A stretch of 64,000 nt of DNA from Himantopus leucocephalus. Lineage: Eukaryota > Chordata > Aves > Charadriiformes > Recurvirostridae. The translations under genes were made by a program, and so were the position numbers. Position 1 is the first letter of the stretch, and each line of letters begins with the position of its first letter. The stretch covers positions 7,115,927-7,179,926 of the forward strand of contig RSEF01000012.1 in NCBI GenBank assembly GCA_003993805.1, in the 5' to 3' direction. Positions 24,201 to 37,500 of this stretch are shown piece after piece. The notes beneath the pieces were generated by a model. That model was not told the DNA's origin and searched no databases. It was given only the letters and a program-made list of their open reading frames with translations.

Positions 24201-27200
24201 TTCAGAATAGGCTCCAGTGATCAATCCTCCGAGAGAGTGGTATTACCAATAAGCTGCCACCAACACCCAAAGCAGGTGCACAGAGAAAAAGGCACTAAAA
24301 TTCCCAGGAGAAGAACTAGCAGGGAAAGAAAAATCTCATTTTCTGATTTCCATTTACAGCCTAAAATAGCCTGTCTGCTGGGAGCAGTAGTTCTTTGGAA
24401 AAAACAGTGATTATGAAGACTATGGTCTTATTTACTTTCCGCCGGTGTTGCAGCATACTACGTATACTCACAGGATATTTTTAGTCACAGATTCTGCCAG
24501 GCAGAAACGCAGTGGAGTTAATCACATGTAGCAAATTAAACAAAAGCAAAAAAAAAAAGCTGGTAGGCTTGGGGGGGACCTGCAGCAGCTCAACATTCTC
24601 TCACCCTTTCTAGGCAAACTTTCCAAAATCGCATGTGGGGAGGGTAAAGGCAAAAGGCGGTGGTGGTTTTTTGACCTGGCTCAAACAACCTACATATGTA
24701 TCTGCAGTCAGTAGACCGAAGTAGGCTGAGAAATCTGTCTATATTCAGATTATAGTCAGAATTAAAGCTCTTTTGTAGTGAAATTGTTGAAGTTGGTCCA
24801 CCAACACATTAGCTGTCCTTGGACGAGTACTTTACAGGCGATGAGCCACCGTGTGCCCCGAGCTCCTGTCCCAAGCATGGGTGGGTGATGCAGGAAGGGC
24901 TCCTGAAGCACAGAATGGTGGGCAGAATGCTCACCCACAGTGGACTGGCATTACCATCCAAAGACATTTCAAGCGGTCTTGAATCTAACGTGGATTTCCA
25001 GCATGGGAGGAAAGGTACAAAGGGCAGGAATTAAAGGTGGTTTCAGCACAGCTCAACTGGATGCAGATATCCTCACCCTGTAACCTAACGGGCTGATGAA
25101 ATAGCCCCTGAAAATCATCTTCTGCAGCACGTCCTTCCTTCGTTGAAAAGGTTGCCTAGAAAATTCTTGCAGAAATACACCTTTTTTTCATTGTTCCCTT
25201 CAGCGGACATGGAAATGCATCAGTCCTGGTAGCTTTCTCTCTAAAAACACAGAAATAGTAAAATTAATTTACAATCAATGGTTAGCGTTAAGCTATAACA
25301 AGCTAACTCAGCTCAGAATAACTAAGCCACGAACATACAATAGAATTGCAGCAATCAGCATTGACGGGAACAAACACATCACTGTTTTAAATGAAAACTA
25401 TTCTTGCATTAGCTCAAAGTAGCTTGTAAAGTCTTTCACTGGCTAAAATCTGGAGCAACGTTGGATATCATTCACTCAAAGATTGTGCTGTAATGCTTAT
25501 TTACGGCATCAGCATGTTAAATTTTTTGTGAAGTAAAGCAGTAGGGATCAAATGGACGCCCTCACATCTGCTACGCCTTTGAAAGATAACATGTGCCTGC
25601 TCAGGAATTAAATTAGGAATTAAAGATTGAATCAAGAATACACACGTAAGGAGTTATGGAGAGCTGAATGCTGAACTCGCATCCACCACGCCACAGGCGT
25701 AAACAGAACACGCTACGGTCACCCTCTATCCTGAGCAGAAGGGAGCTCTGCGGGATCCTGGTGCGGCACCCTGGAGCCTCTTGCCCAGAGGGTGGCTGGC
25801 TTCCTCCCGGGGCGCGGGGAAGAAGAGACAGAAGGTGGTCTTAGGAGAGAGCTGCCCAAAGTGTGCTTGGCATTCTGCCAAGAGGAAAGGCAATCACCCA
25901 TCATTTTATTGCTGTGGGCTGGGGGAGATGCAGTTTATACAAGACTCTACAACTCAAAGGCTGAAGAGATACACTGAGTTTAAGACCGATTATGTGTGTC
26001 TGCTGGAAGGGCAAATCCTTTACTCTCTAATGGGAGGATGCAAAGAGGATTACAATGGCAATATCCTTCCTCAGGCAGGTTTTGGGTTTTTTTTTTTTCT
26101 GGCAAGAGAGATCTTCCCTAATAAATAACTGCTCTTTCTTATGAGCTAGCCGTTGTCAGTGACCACAGGACTGCACGGACACAAAATAGATTCTATCTGT
26201 CCAAAGCAGCTCACAGACACTGACTATCATTTTGTTTTCTTTACTGGGTAAAAAGAAGAAAATGGCTTTTAAATTAGATGTTGAACCCCTTCCAGAATTG
26301 CGATATAAGATACTGAATCAATCATTCTTCATACAGTTACCTCCTACTCCACAAGCTCCTACTACCATAAAAATTGGTTGTTGCCAACTGAGCTGTCTGA
26401 ATAATTTGCAGTTTCATATTTGTTAGAGGAATTTTTCCTCTTCCTCTTTTCATTATTTGTCCACGAGCAGATTGATTTTCTTGATTTTTTTTTTTCCGAA
26501 ACATGTGCTGTAATCACTCTGCAAGTAATTCTCGCCATAAATTATTTGTGAGCAATTTGTTGCGAGAAGTCTTCAAACATTTGTCCTAATTCCGTTCGTT
26601 CTGTATGAACTTGCATCACGTGGCGTCTGTTTCTGTGAACACAACATCAAAAGAGCCGGTTTTGAGTATTCTCCCTGCGAACAATCCCACTTCTGAACGT
26701 GGAAAACTCACATAGAAAGCACATTTTATTGAAAATTATTTAAGACGTTCACTGAGATGCTTTTGCAGTTTATATGCAACTGTATTTTTCACGCTAACTA
26801 GAAGATAGCTTTTCCAGCCCTGAAGAGAACGTTATTTTACCCACTCCACGACTCGAATCTGCTCCTCGCCAGAGCTTTTGTCTCATCCCAATTCATTACA
26901 ATTTCTGTCCCACGAAACGTCCCTTGTGAGAGATGAGGCTTTCAACAGCATATAAAGTGGTTGGGTTCCAAATTATGACTGAAATGATGCACGATTTCTC
27001 TGTTTAAAAACTACTTCATTCCCAGAAATAATTACGGGATTCTCCTGGTTATTGTTGTGTCTTAATGAAAAATAAGACCATATCAAAACTTGAGCGGAAG
27101 AGTGATTCCGACCCTGCTGGAGTCGGTGGAAAGCCTCCCTTTCTCAATTATCTAGATGGAGGGAACTGCCCTTCTCAGGCTGTAAAATACCATTTTTTCA

Positions 27201-27986
27201 GATAAACATTTTGAAAGAATGATTGCACTGTTCAGAGGGATTTGGGTACTTTACCACGTGTCTTCTTAAAAAGAAAAGTATCAGAATGACTCTGCAGTAT
27301 TGAGAAGGAGGCAAAAGTCAACTCGAACGCCGAGTGCCATCGTACACCAGAGTGAGAATTTCAAATCCAAGTCTCGCAGTTGGCCTTAAATGTTTGCTTT
27401 GAAAACGTTTATAAAATCTAGGCCTCGGCTCTTGTTGGTATGCAGTGGAAATACTGTGCTGCTATTTTAGATAATGTAAACAGTTGCTGCAACTGTCACC
27501 CAGGCACTTTATGATGTTAAGTAGGAGAAATGGAAATGAAAAAGTCATGAAATTCATGGATGATGTCTGTGATTGTAACTGGGACACGTATGGGCGTCTC
27601 TTCCCTTGTTCCTTACACAGGGACCACTCTATGAAAATATGCAAACTTTGAAAAACAATTTAAAAAAAAAATCCACGTAGAAATACTGAAGAATGCAAGT
27701 CATAAACCAATTAACATATTTTCAAACGGAAATTTTGCAAAGGGAAATTCTCTTTTGCTCTCAAACCAGCTTCCTCTGAAATGATTTTTAAATTTGTCAG
27801 TACAGAAAAGACTCAGTGCACTGTATTAATGTTCTCAAGCTGTATCATCTGAGGTGGACTGAAATGTATAACTCTTGGGATAATTTAGTCTGCTTTGTTT
27901 AGTCTGCTACAGAAAGAAGTTGTTGATGCTGAGCATCAAAGTTCCCTGAACCCAACTTTCAAACAACCAGTTTAGGCTTGTTTCCC

Positions 27987-28290
27987 ACCTGGGTGCCGAA
28001 TCCAGCCCAGCCGCGGGGACAGGAGAACCCCACACTCCACGGCAGCTCCCGCGTGGACCCACAGCCACCTTCCTAACGTCAGCGGTCCCGAGGCGGCTGA
28101 GAGGAACCGTGAGTGCGCTGGCTGTAACACAGAGANCGACCAACCTGGGTGCCGAATCCAGCCCAGCCGTGGGGACAGGAGAACCCCACACTCCACGGCA
28201 GCTCCCGCGCGGACCCACGGCCACCTTCCTAACGTCAGCGGTCCCGAGGCGGCTGAGAGGAACCGTGAGTGCGCTGGCTGTAACACAGAG
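27987..28290 (+). repeat. 148-bp near-identical duplication around a single N
   Basis: Positions 27987-28135 and 28143-28290 are nearly identical, offset by 156 bases, with only a few differences (for example CGCGGGG against CGTGGGG). An N at 28136 and six further bases separate them. The unit is GC-rich in an AT-rich setting. The shared pattern with 19294 and 39760 suggests an unmerged contig overlap or two haplotypes joined end to end, not a true tandem repeat. The longest frame across it (134 codons, minus strand) repeats the same peptide twice and is not credible as a gene. Confidence 0.9.
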
Positions 28291-31200
28291 AGTAAAATCA
28301 CCGTGAGACATCCAAACGAGTATAATGTGTTAATTTGCATCTCATTTTTGTGATGTAGCTGTACGCAGCCAACACAGTAACTGGAAATTAATACAGCACG
28401 ATTCGTGCCCCGTCATGTCACACTGCTGGCCTTTCTGAGCAAGAATTTTTTTTTAACGCTGCACTCATAAATCAAGTCCTTCAAGACAAGAAAATTATCA
28501 TGAAGCTGAACAATAACACTAACACACTCAGAAGAGCTCGCTACTTCTTCTTCCACCTGGAGCAGAACAGGGAGCTCCTGGATTGTTTTCTTGTATGCCA
28601 AAGTGAAATTTTACATCTTCAGCAACAGCAAATAAATCCATGTTTCTCTTATTTACTTTAGCAGCGTAGTGTTGTATCCGCTCTCTATAAAGGTCTGTAT
28701 TTTCTCCTCAGAACCGGTACTACCGCCTGCATCAGTTTAAAGGCCGGTACCACCATTTTAGAGGAGGGGCACAGCAATTCCTGCATCAAACGGTACGTAC
28801 GGGATTCCTCTTCCTGCCAGATGTGGGTCTCAAACATAATAGAATCTTTGAATTTAATTTTCCTTATAGTCATGCTGAATCACATAAAACATGATGGACT
28901 CAGAGACGCAGCGTATTTCTTTGCACTCTTCCCCTTTAGCTGGTAGTTTTTTTCCCAGGGCCTATGTTTATGCGACTTCACATTTGGTATTCTGATGCTA
29001 AAGGAGTTTTAGGGCAAAGAAATGGTGACGTGCTGGCATACCGTTTTTTTAAAAACTTAGTAGGAAGAGAGATTCTTTCTAGGCATTCTTTTACCTGCCA
29101 TTATTATAGAGACCTACATGAGAGGAAAAAGTTGCTATATGAAAACCCAAAGCCCTAGCCTGTCTTATTTTGAATCTGCATATTCAAGTCCATATATATC
29201 CCTGAGAGGGCGGCAGTCCAAAATATAAATAACTTGAGCTCAAAACGCAAGGTTGCCACCCTGCGTAGCCAGAAACCACGGCGATCATTTAAATAACAGC
29301 CCTCCGTGCGGATTCACGCGCAGTTTTGTACCTGTGGCGCGCTTCCTCCTACGACAGAATGAAATACTTTGTTAAGCTCCTGTGGCTCTGCTCCGCTGGA
29401 CCAAGTGATGTGAAATAACACAAAATAAAGGACACGGTACACCGTGTACTCTTATTCTGCAGCGCAGGTATAATCTCTGTAATTATACCACAACCGCATG
29501 GCAAATACCATGTAAATCCACAGCAATTGCATGTTCCTACAGCTTACTTGTTAATTATGCATTGTTACTAACGAGTTCAAAGATAAATTATCATAGCACT
29601 TGCAGCATTTTGGTGCTTGCAAAGCTCCTAAGCTGTGTAATAATGGCATTCGTACTATTAAATGCTTGCTTTTGTTGATTTCCCATTGGAATGGGGAAGG
29701 GAAACAACCCACCTCTCACGCCCAAAGGCCTACAGCTTAAGCGCGTGTTTCTTACTGCTACAGCAGAGGTACGCTATGATGCCAAATAACATGCCGCTTC
29801 TACCAATAAATAAGGAAATCCGGGCGAATTAATAAAAAAAAAATCATTTCCATTAATAAATCACTTTCCAGATTCCATTTAGTAATCCTCCTAAGCAAAG
29901 GCTGTATTTAAAATCACTGGTACTTGCATGCGATAGAACTAATACTGTTTTCCTGACCCAATATTTAATCTTGCACAGGATAAAAATGAGAGGAAAACCT
30001 CATTTCACTGATGTCGCTAGCAAAACTCCTGTTGAGTTCAGTGAGGGCAGAGCTCTACCCAGACAGCTTACTTGCAAATGGATTCTTGAAATAGCTTATA
30101 TTATATCATGTCAGAAATATAGCAGCATGTAAGGCCATTTCATACTTCATGCTAGCTCTTCTATGAGCCACGCTGCAGTATTCTAGACTACAACTTGTAA
30201 TTTTTAACAGGTATTTTAATAGTATTCAATAAAATAAAATTAGCCTCTCCCTAAACATTGCTCTTCTCCAAAGTGAAGCTTCCCTTTAAGTTACGACGCC
30301 GTAATGGTTTGGGCAGCCGTTTATACCAACTTTTACAACCTGTGCTGGATCCCCTTCTTTCAATTTCATTATGTTCATATTGATTTGCAAACTGGAAGGT
30401 GATGTCGATGTTTCGGACCCTTTTTTTTTTTTTCCTATTGTAGTTGTTGAGCTATGTCTTCTAAAAAACGACTAGCATTTATCGCAAGGAAGCGCAAATG
30501 TTAGTGTTGCAGACTTAGTAGTAGCAGAAACAAAATAGCCAGCTGTTAGCATCTGTTACGTATAAAAACCTTAAGTATGGACTAAAAACCTGCCATAATT
30601 GGCCATGCATAAATGCGGATGAAAAGGGCCACCCTAGGGAGGGAGGTGACACACTGGGGACGAACCAGACAAAGACAGAGGAGCAGGAGAAGATGGAGGC
30701 AAGGAGACGGCGGTGTTGGTCATGCTGATGTAACACCCTCGGCCCCTGCCGCCGCATCTGTGAGCGGGACAGGAAAACCCGGGTCTTTCGCAGCATTTTG
30801 AGGAAGATTAGGAGATAGTTTTGTGGATGAAATGACTTCTCAGCCACAGAGGAAATTTTGGAATTATTAGCTGCTGGAAGGACGAGTCAGTCATTTCCTA
30901 GAGAAAGAGATGGGATGGGGAGGTGGGTCAAGGAGGGCACTGGGAAAGCAAAGAGCAGTAACTTACTTAAAAAGACAGAGAAGCAGAAAACAGAAGGAGG
31001 CTGAAGAGACTAGTAAGGGTGCAAAGCCATAAATTAGATACAATCATTTGACTTTATCATTTTAAGGGCGTTAATCAAGCCCAGAAAGCAGGAATGCATA
31101 TGTGAGCCATAAGATCATCAGAGCCTGGTTCAAAGCTTTAGTTTTCAGTTGGGATAGAAAAGGATTTATCTTATAATGCTGTTTCTGTCACAGAGAAATA

Positions 31201-33584
31201 ACCGTCGAGTTTAGATACAGTCTGTATGGGCTGACCCATAGAGTAACCTTTGCTGAAGATGAAACAGTGGATGGGAATGACAAAAAAACCCAATGTGATC
31301 ATACTGTTCATAGAAACTGGGAAATAAATTGATGGGACAAGCTTGGAAGAGACTCTAGAGCCCCCTGTTTTAAGATACTGACCTTGAACAGATAACTCTT
31401 CATGGAGAAATGCCAGAGACATGGGCTGAAGTTCTGGTTTGGATAGAAGTCTATCCAGGAACGACAGGAGAATTCATGTTTGTGGTAGAGGCTCCTTAAT
31501 GACCAAGTGTGGAGGAAGCCAGGAGAGAGAGTGGGAGAGCTTACAGGGAGGTAGAGAAAGGGGGAAGAGGATGTTCCGGTCTGGTTTGCAATAGAGCAAA
31601 TAGAAAGGAGAGAGTCTAAACATAGAAAAGTAAGACCACGCTTCAGCAGAAGAATAGCTGGGAATGCTCAAGGCAGATTTTAAGGTTAAAGACAAGAGTA
31701 AGGGAAGGGACAAGAACTGCCTTACAGAAGCCAAACGGGAACCAGAATTAGATCATTGTAGCAAAGCATGACATGTTGGAGTACTTCATTATCCACCGTG
31801 CTCTTTAATTGCGAGTGTAACACAGGCAATCATTTCTAAAACAAAGTATGCTCTTATTGAAGATCCTTGGCTCTTTACTGGGAAAATAACTTCATATGCA
31901 GAATGATTGTTGGTTTTAATGGGTTTATCTTTATGTAATGTACATTGACTTTAAATACAAGGGAGCTGTACGTTTCCAGTAGTGTAAAACTGGCAGTATA
32001 ATTGAGGCTCATTAGCCCAGCTGCTGAAGCTGATAGCGCCTTTGAAGATGGTATCCTTGTTCAGATGGAATTACCTTGTTTTCCTTCACTCATTTCATTC
32101 CCTCCTCAATCCTACCCTGGAGGCTGAAGAAACGTTTGTAGGTTCTCCTAGAAAATAGACATCTTCCAAAGACAAAGTGAATGCAAATGATCCTTCTCTA
32201 CTCCCAGGGTCTGATCTTGTTCTTCCTGAGATCTGCAGTGAGATTCCTGCTGTCTTCATTGGTACCAGCCATGGTTCGACCGGGCCAGATGTGAGCTTGA
32301 AATTCTCCTAATGAAAAAGGCCTAAGTACACTGAATGGAGGAGACGATACTCATTAATAACTATTTAGGAGAACACGGTTCCCTTGAAAGGCTAATTATT
32401 TTGAGAGTTATCCATTCAAAAAAAAAAAAGTCTAATCAATGAGAGAACAAATTAAATATGAAGAATCTCTCATAAAACCAGACAGCAGAATACTGCATTC
32501 AAGAGGACAGCCACCAATTAAAAGAAATGTCAACAACTCAAGTGGCAGCGACTTCAAAAGGGAAATGTTTTCCTCGTTTTCATATGCATTCTTCATGAGC
32601 AACACCAAGAAGTGTAACATGCTAATAGCTAATAACACTCAGAATTAATTTACTAACTGAATAATTTAATGCATATCAAAGGAATGATTTTCTCGTTTCT
32701 TTCTTTTTTTAGATCTAACACTAAGCTGGGCATTATCAAGTAGATGAAACTGCAGATTACAAGTCATCACCGAAATAGTCATTTTGCAGTTGCGTTTGGT
32801 TTTTTCTGTTGGATGTCTCTTTTGGGTTTAAGCAATCACATACCTTTTTTCCTCCTTATAACTCAGATTTCAAAAACCAAATTGGGAAGATATCTTTATG
32901 GACATGGGACATTTTGCCAAAAATGGAGCGTTTTGCAGAGATGGATCTGTTATGATGTTAAACATTGAAAATGTTGGGGACTGCAGAGAGGTGGTGCCAC
33001 CCACCTGTCCCAGGTAAGCCAATAACGCAGCGGTTGGGAGATGCACCTGAGGTCTAGGAGATCAGGCCTGGAGCTGAAGAAGGGATGGGACACGGATGAC
33101 CAGCGTGCCGCAGAGGGCCACTGGCTCTCCTGGCATGGAGGACTCTCCTTCCTGCCTCCCAGGAATGGCGAGAGGGCGGTCTGATTCCAACGCAGAACGA
33201 AAGACAAATGTTGTTATTTTTTTTTAATTGCAAAAGAGCTTTTGTATGCCGCAAAATGTTAGTCTAGATATTGAAAAACGTAAAAAGTCTACATGGTAAG
33301 AATCGTTTCTTGTTTAATGTGATTTTTAGAAGCCTATTTACAGAATTCTACTAAATTTAAACAATGTTTTTGCTTTGCTACTATTGCACGCTATGTAGCC
33401 CACTACCATCTGCTAAAACACTTTAAGGATAGGTTACCAGTTAAGGCACCAAACAGAAAACCAGCTCCTCCTTCAGTTTGTGTGTCCCAGTCAGAAAGCT
33501 CACCCAGAGAGACTCCAGACTAACAGCCGGTACCCGCCAGAAGCATTAAATCAGTGTTTCCACATCTGTTTGGTTGCCGGAGGG
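28291..33584. other. Intergenic, no gene recognised
   Basis: AT-rich sequence with a T-run at 30421-30433 and a purine-rich stretch at 30610-31020 and 31470-31720 that generates spurious frames. No recognised exon or repeat family. Confidence 0.6.
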
Positions 33585-34520
33585 AAGCAGAGTACTCCAG
33601 AGTCAACAGCAGGGCTGACATCGTTTAGCATCTTCGCCCATGACCTGGATGATGATATAGAACACAGACGCAATAAATCTGAAGACGACACTAAATTAGG
33701 GTGGACTCCTTGACATGCCAAATATTAACTTGTGTGGAGGCATCTTCAGGAACTGAAGCCAGAAGAAATCCCATCGAGTTTAACAAGATGTACAGAGAAG
33801 TCCCACATCTTGGGCAGAACGATGCCATGTGCCGGGGCAGGCTGGGAACTGTCTGGCTGAGCAGCAGCTCTCCTGGAGAGGACTTGGAGGTTGCGGTGGA
33901 TGTCAGGTCAAATGTGAGCCAATGGTGTGCTCACTGCTAATGGGGCAAACTGCATGTTGGCCTACTTTTGAAGAAGGGTGGCCAGCAGATTGAGGAAACT
34001 CATTATCCCCGTCTCCTCAAAGCCAGTAACGTCACACCTGGAATACTGTGTCTGGCTTTGGGCCCTCCAGGTCAGGAGGACGTTCAGAAATGGGAAGGGA
34101 AGGTAGCAAGAGGGCTACAGGGATGGTGAGGGACATGGAGCACGTGCTTCAGGTAATGGAGGAGGCCATGGCTTTTCAGTCTGGTGGAGAGGAGGCTAAG
34201 GGGTGATCTAATAGCAGGCTGCAACTGGTTGAACTGGAGTTGGAAAGAAGACGGGGCCAAGCTCTTTTTGGTAGTGACAGATGGTAATAGTAAAGTGCAA
34301 CGGCCACGCATTATAGCCTGGGAGGTTCAGACTGGACATTGGGTAGAACTGCTTCACTGGGAGGACACTGCAGTACTGTAAAAGGTCACTCAGAGGGGGA
34401 CCCCAAGATTTGGCTAGGTAAAATCACAGCAGACCTGATCCAGTGTTGGTGACAGTCCTGCTTGGAGTGGAAGGTGGGAGTTGATCTAGGGGTCCCTTCC
34501 AACCAATATTTCTATGACGT
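33585..34520 (+). mobile_element. CR1 LINE, 5'-truncated, plus strand
   Basis: This is the 3' end of a CR1 retrotransposon of the non-LTR class common in birds. The first part encodes a damaged piece of the reverse transcriptase: the translated residues HDLDDDIE followed by DDTKLG correspond to the CR1 stretch that carries the FADDTKL catalytic box, with the alanine-side residues altered. A stop follows soon after and frame shifts are frequent. The middle part includes CACCTGGAATACTGTGT and TTTTGGTAGTGACAG. The end, GGGTCCCTTCCAACC then TTCTATGACG, is the characteristic CR1 tail. The left boundary is approximate. The copy is inactive. Confidence 0.9.
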
Positions 34521-37500
34521 AACTCAGGTTTGAGCCAGTGGTGTTATCAAAATCTTACCTAAATGATGTTAAATGCAACTAAATTAAAAGTTCACTCATT
34601 AGTAAATAGGAAGATGTACCTCCTCAGCTGGCTTGTTTTCTCACGGCAAACTCTTCACCACCAGGGCACACTGCTGCAGCGGGCCACGCGTTCATCTTGC
34701 TTTCCTCTCCTGATATCCCAACAGCGAACACAGTGTTTCTGTGATGCCCCTTTAACGGGGAAGGACAGACTGTTGGAACCAATGGCTTTGTAGCAGATGG
34801 AGCGACATTTGCAATTGGGAAAAACACTCTCGTGCTGCCAAAATATTAACAAGGGGCTTCCTCAGAAATATTCTGCCACAGTCATCGATACATGTAAATT
34901 CCCCATGTAAATACGACTTCTTCCAAGGAAAAAAGGTATCGTTCGACAGGCTTTCTGAGGACAAGGACCTCTCCGCGCTGTTTTTTTTCTCTCCTGCAAA
35001 ACCCCTTCACTTCCAGTCACAAATTGGCAGCGCTGCAACACTTTGCAGATGCTACTCATGGTAACTCCGATGAGAGACAGCAGCGAGCAGGGTTGGGTGT
35101 CCAACGATCCCCACTCAGCCGGGCTGGTCAGGGGACAGGCTTGGCAGCAAGGGCGCATTGTGAAATCCAACAGGGAATGGGTTCTTTGGGTTTTTTTTGC
35201 ATCATTTGTCTCCCTCTGTGAATGCCCGTGTGCCTTACACGGCGAGAAAAACAACAAGAATTTCCTGACCTTCCTTTATACCACCCATTATTTTGCATAG
35301 CTTTATAATGTCTTTTATTAATTTCCTTGTAAAAATTAACTCTCCTATTCCTTTCAAATTCTGCATATATGCAACATCAAAGCATTTCAGCATATTTTTC
35401 ATTCCGTTTCTACGCTAGCTCTCTGCTGCTGGAGACAGACGTGTTGTGGCAGTACCGCAAGCAGTAAAGGTGTCCAGCTTCTCTGACGCTGCCGCCGTTC
35501 TTATTGCTGTAAGTACAGATCACTGGGCAAAACTGAGCCTCAAATACCAAAAACACCCTTTCTGTCATGACCTATTGTTTTGAAGAGGGCAATTGGACCA
35601 GTGTGCTTTGTCCTTAAAGACAAAGAGAAAAGAGAGCCGTTGTCCTTCTATTGAGAAAGATATCTGAGATTTATTTTTAACTTCAAACTTTTCTACACAT
35701 CGTGAAAAAAAGCTGAATATATCTATTTTCATTTCGTAGGCGATTACAAGAGAGAGAAATGGTTCGATACATTTTAGATTAGAGACTCTTCCCTAAGAAC
35801 AGAGGCTGTCAGAGTACGGTGTCCCATGCCAAAGAAAATCTTCTTTTCCCCAATACTGTCAGTTGGGCCCAGTTCTCCACCAAATAAATTTTCAAGAATT
35901 TTTGGGCTAAACTGAGAGTTCTCCAACACGATGCTTCTGGGAATTTAGATTACTCTCCCTCTGTCAGTACTGGGATTAAGAAGTCGTGAAGGCTGTCTGC
36001 ATCATGGTGATATTATAATGGAAAAATATCACACATCTGTGTTTTCATTCTCCAGCTTAAGACGTATCTTTAGGAAGTCGGTTTACGATGACATGTTTGG
36101 GCAAACCGTGCCTTATCTGCACGCTTTTTTCATGTATCATCCTGATCCGGTAACTTGAATGCCATAACCAGAAAGCTATGTTAATTGTACATGTTTTTAA
36201 ATCAGCGTAGTCCAAAACATATTCCTCCAAAATAACAGCCGCACAAAGTCTGCTTGCCGGTTAGAGAAGCTGGAGATGTTCCGTCTCTGTTGGAGGAATC
36301 GCATAATTTTTTTGTAACAACAAGAATCTCCAACCACGGTAATCTTAGCCTCATGGATAGTACATATTTCTGTTTCCTAAAAATAAAAACCACCAAGTAT
36401 ACGAACTGGTACTGTAAACACAAGAGCAAGTAAAAGAGTTCTACTGTTGCTGGACTCCTCCTCCCACTCGGTTTCGGCAGTCAGCAAAAATACTTATTCA
36501 GTATTAAGTTACAGTAAAGAATCGTTGACCCTGGTGCAATTGAGAGCAAAGATAAAGTCAAGTCAACGGGTTTTGCTTCAGCTTGCGACATTTCAAATAA
36601 AGCCTCTAAATATGCTTGGATCATAAAAATGAAAGCATATAGAAAATATTTGTTAAAAACAAAAATGCAGAGCGTCTATACAAGCTTCTCCATAAAGTAA
36701 TTTTTATTGAAATGCTCACGGCTGAGTTAGCATTATTCGCTTCTAATTTGGGCTTCATTCTAAACACTGTACATTAACAAACCTAGACCCCTTCATGCCA
36801 AGTGCTTTACACATTTCTCTTTAATTAAATTTCTCCAAAGAATCACGTTACATAAGCAATTGCCAGTAGAAAAAGCACACTTTCAGAGTTCCTGGGTAAA
36901 ATCCAGGCACCCCTGCAGTAACTAGTAAAATTCCCATTGATCTCATTGGAGACAAGATTATACCCTCTTGGTCTTTGCTATATACGGGTAATAAAAAATT
37001 ATCTTGTTACTTATGTATTAAGTTCTCGGGTACGCTATTCTAAGAAACGGAGATCTTAATGAGGTCGCCGCTACCATTTACCGTTTCTGTTACTAGATAA
37101 AAATAAGCGTTACTTCGGAGTCCAGTAATGTCTAGTTTCGAGTATGTTTGTAATTGCTCGAGTATGCAACAGATGCCAGTTTAGATAAGCTTCTAGCCTG
37201 TGGATGGAGGTAGGCTTTCGCTCTAATCATCTGCAATTTTACTACAGAATTTGAGTGCAGAATTGCCTGTACAGAGCTCTGGGAGAAACGTGAACCATTA
37301 GCATTTAGGGATTCTCTTGACTGTACAGTGATACGTTCAGTAATGAGTTCTAGGTGATTAGGACATGGAAGTGGCATAAAAATTAAGAAGGTTTTAAATA
37401 AACTTTAGCATCACTAACATAAGACCAGGCATAATAATTTACCTTTATTTAGTTACGAGGTATTTTTCATCTGCGTGAAACACGTTGAAGTGGGCTACAT

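Larger units (their letters stand above)
19656..27986. other. Intergenic, no gene recognised
   Basis: Mostly AT-rich DNA. Frames here are short (up to about 115 codons) and unlike any family I know. GC-rich patches are small (22150-22380, 25740-25870). No mobile element with a diagnostic sequence was seen. Confidence 0.6.

Noticed and set aside
27907..28340. Minus-strand frames of 134 and 122 codons
   Set aside because: They repeat the same peptide because they cross the duplicated sequence around the N at 28136, and no family is recognisable.
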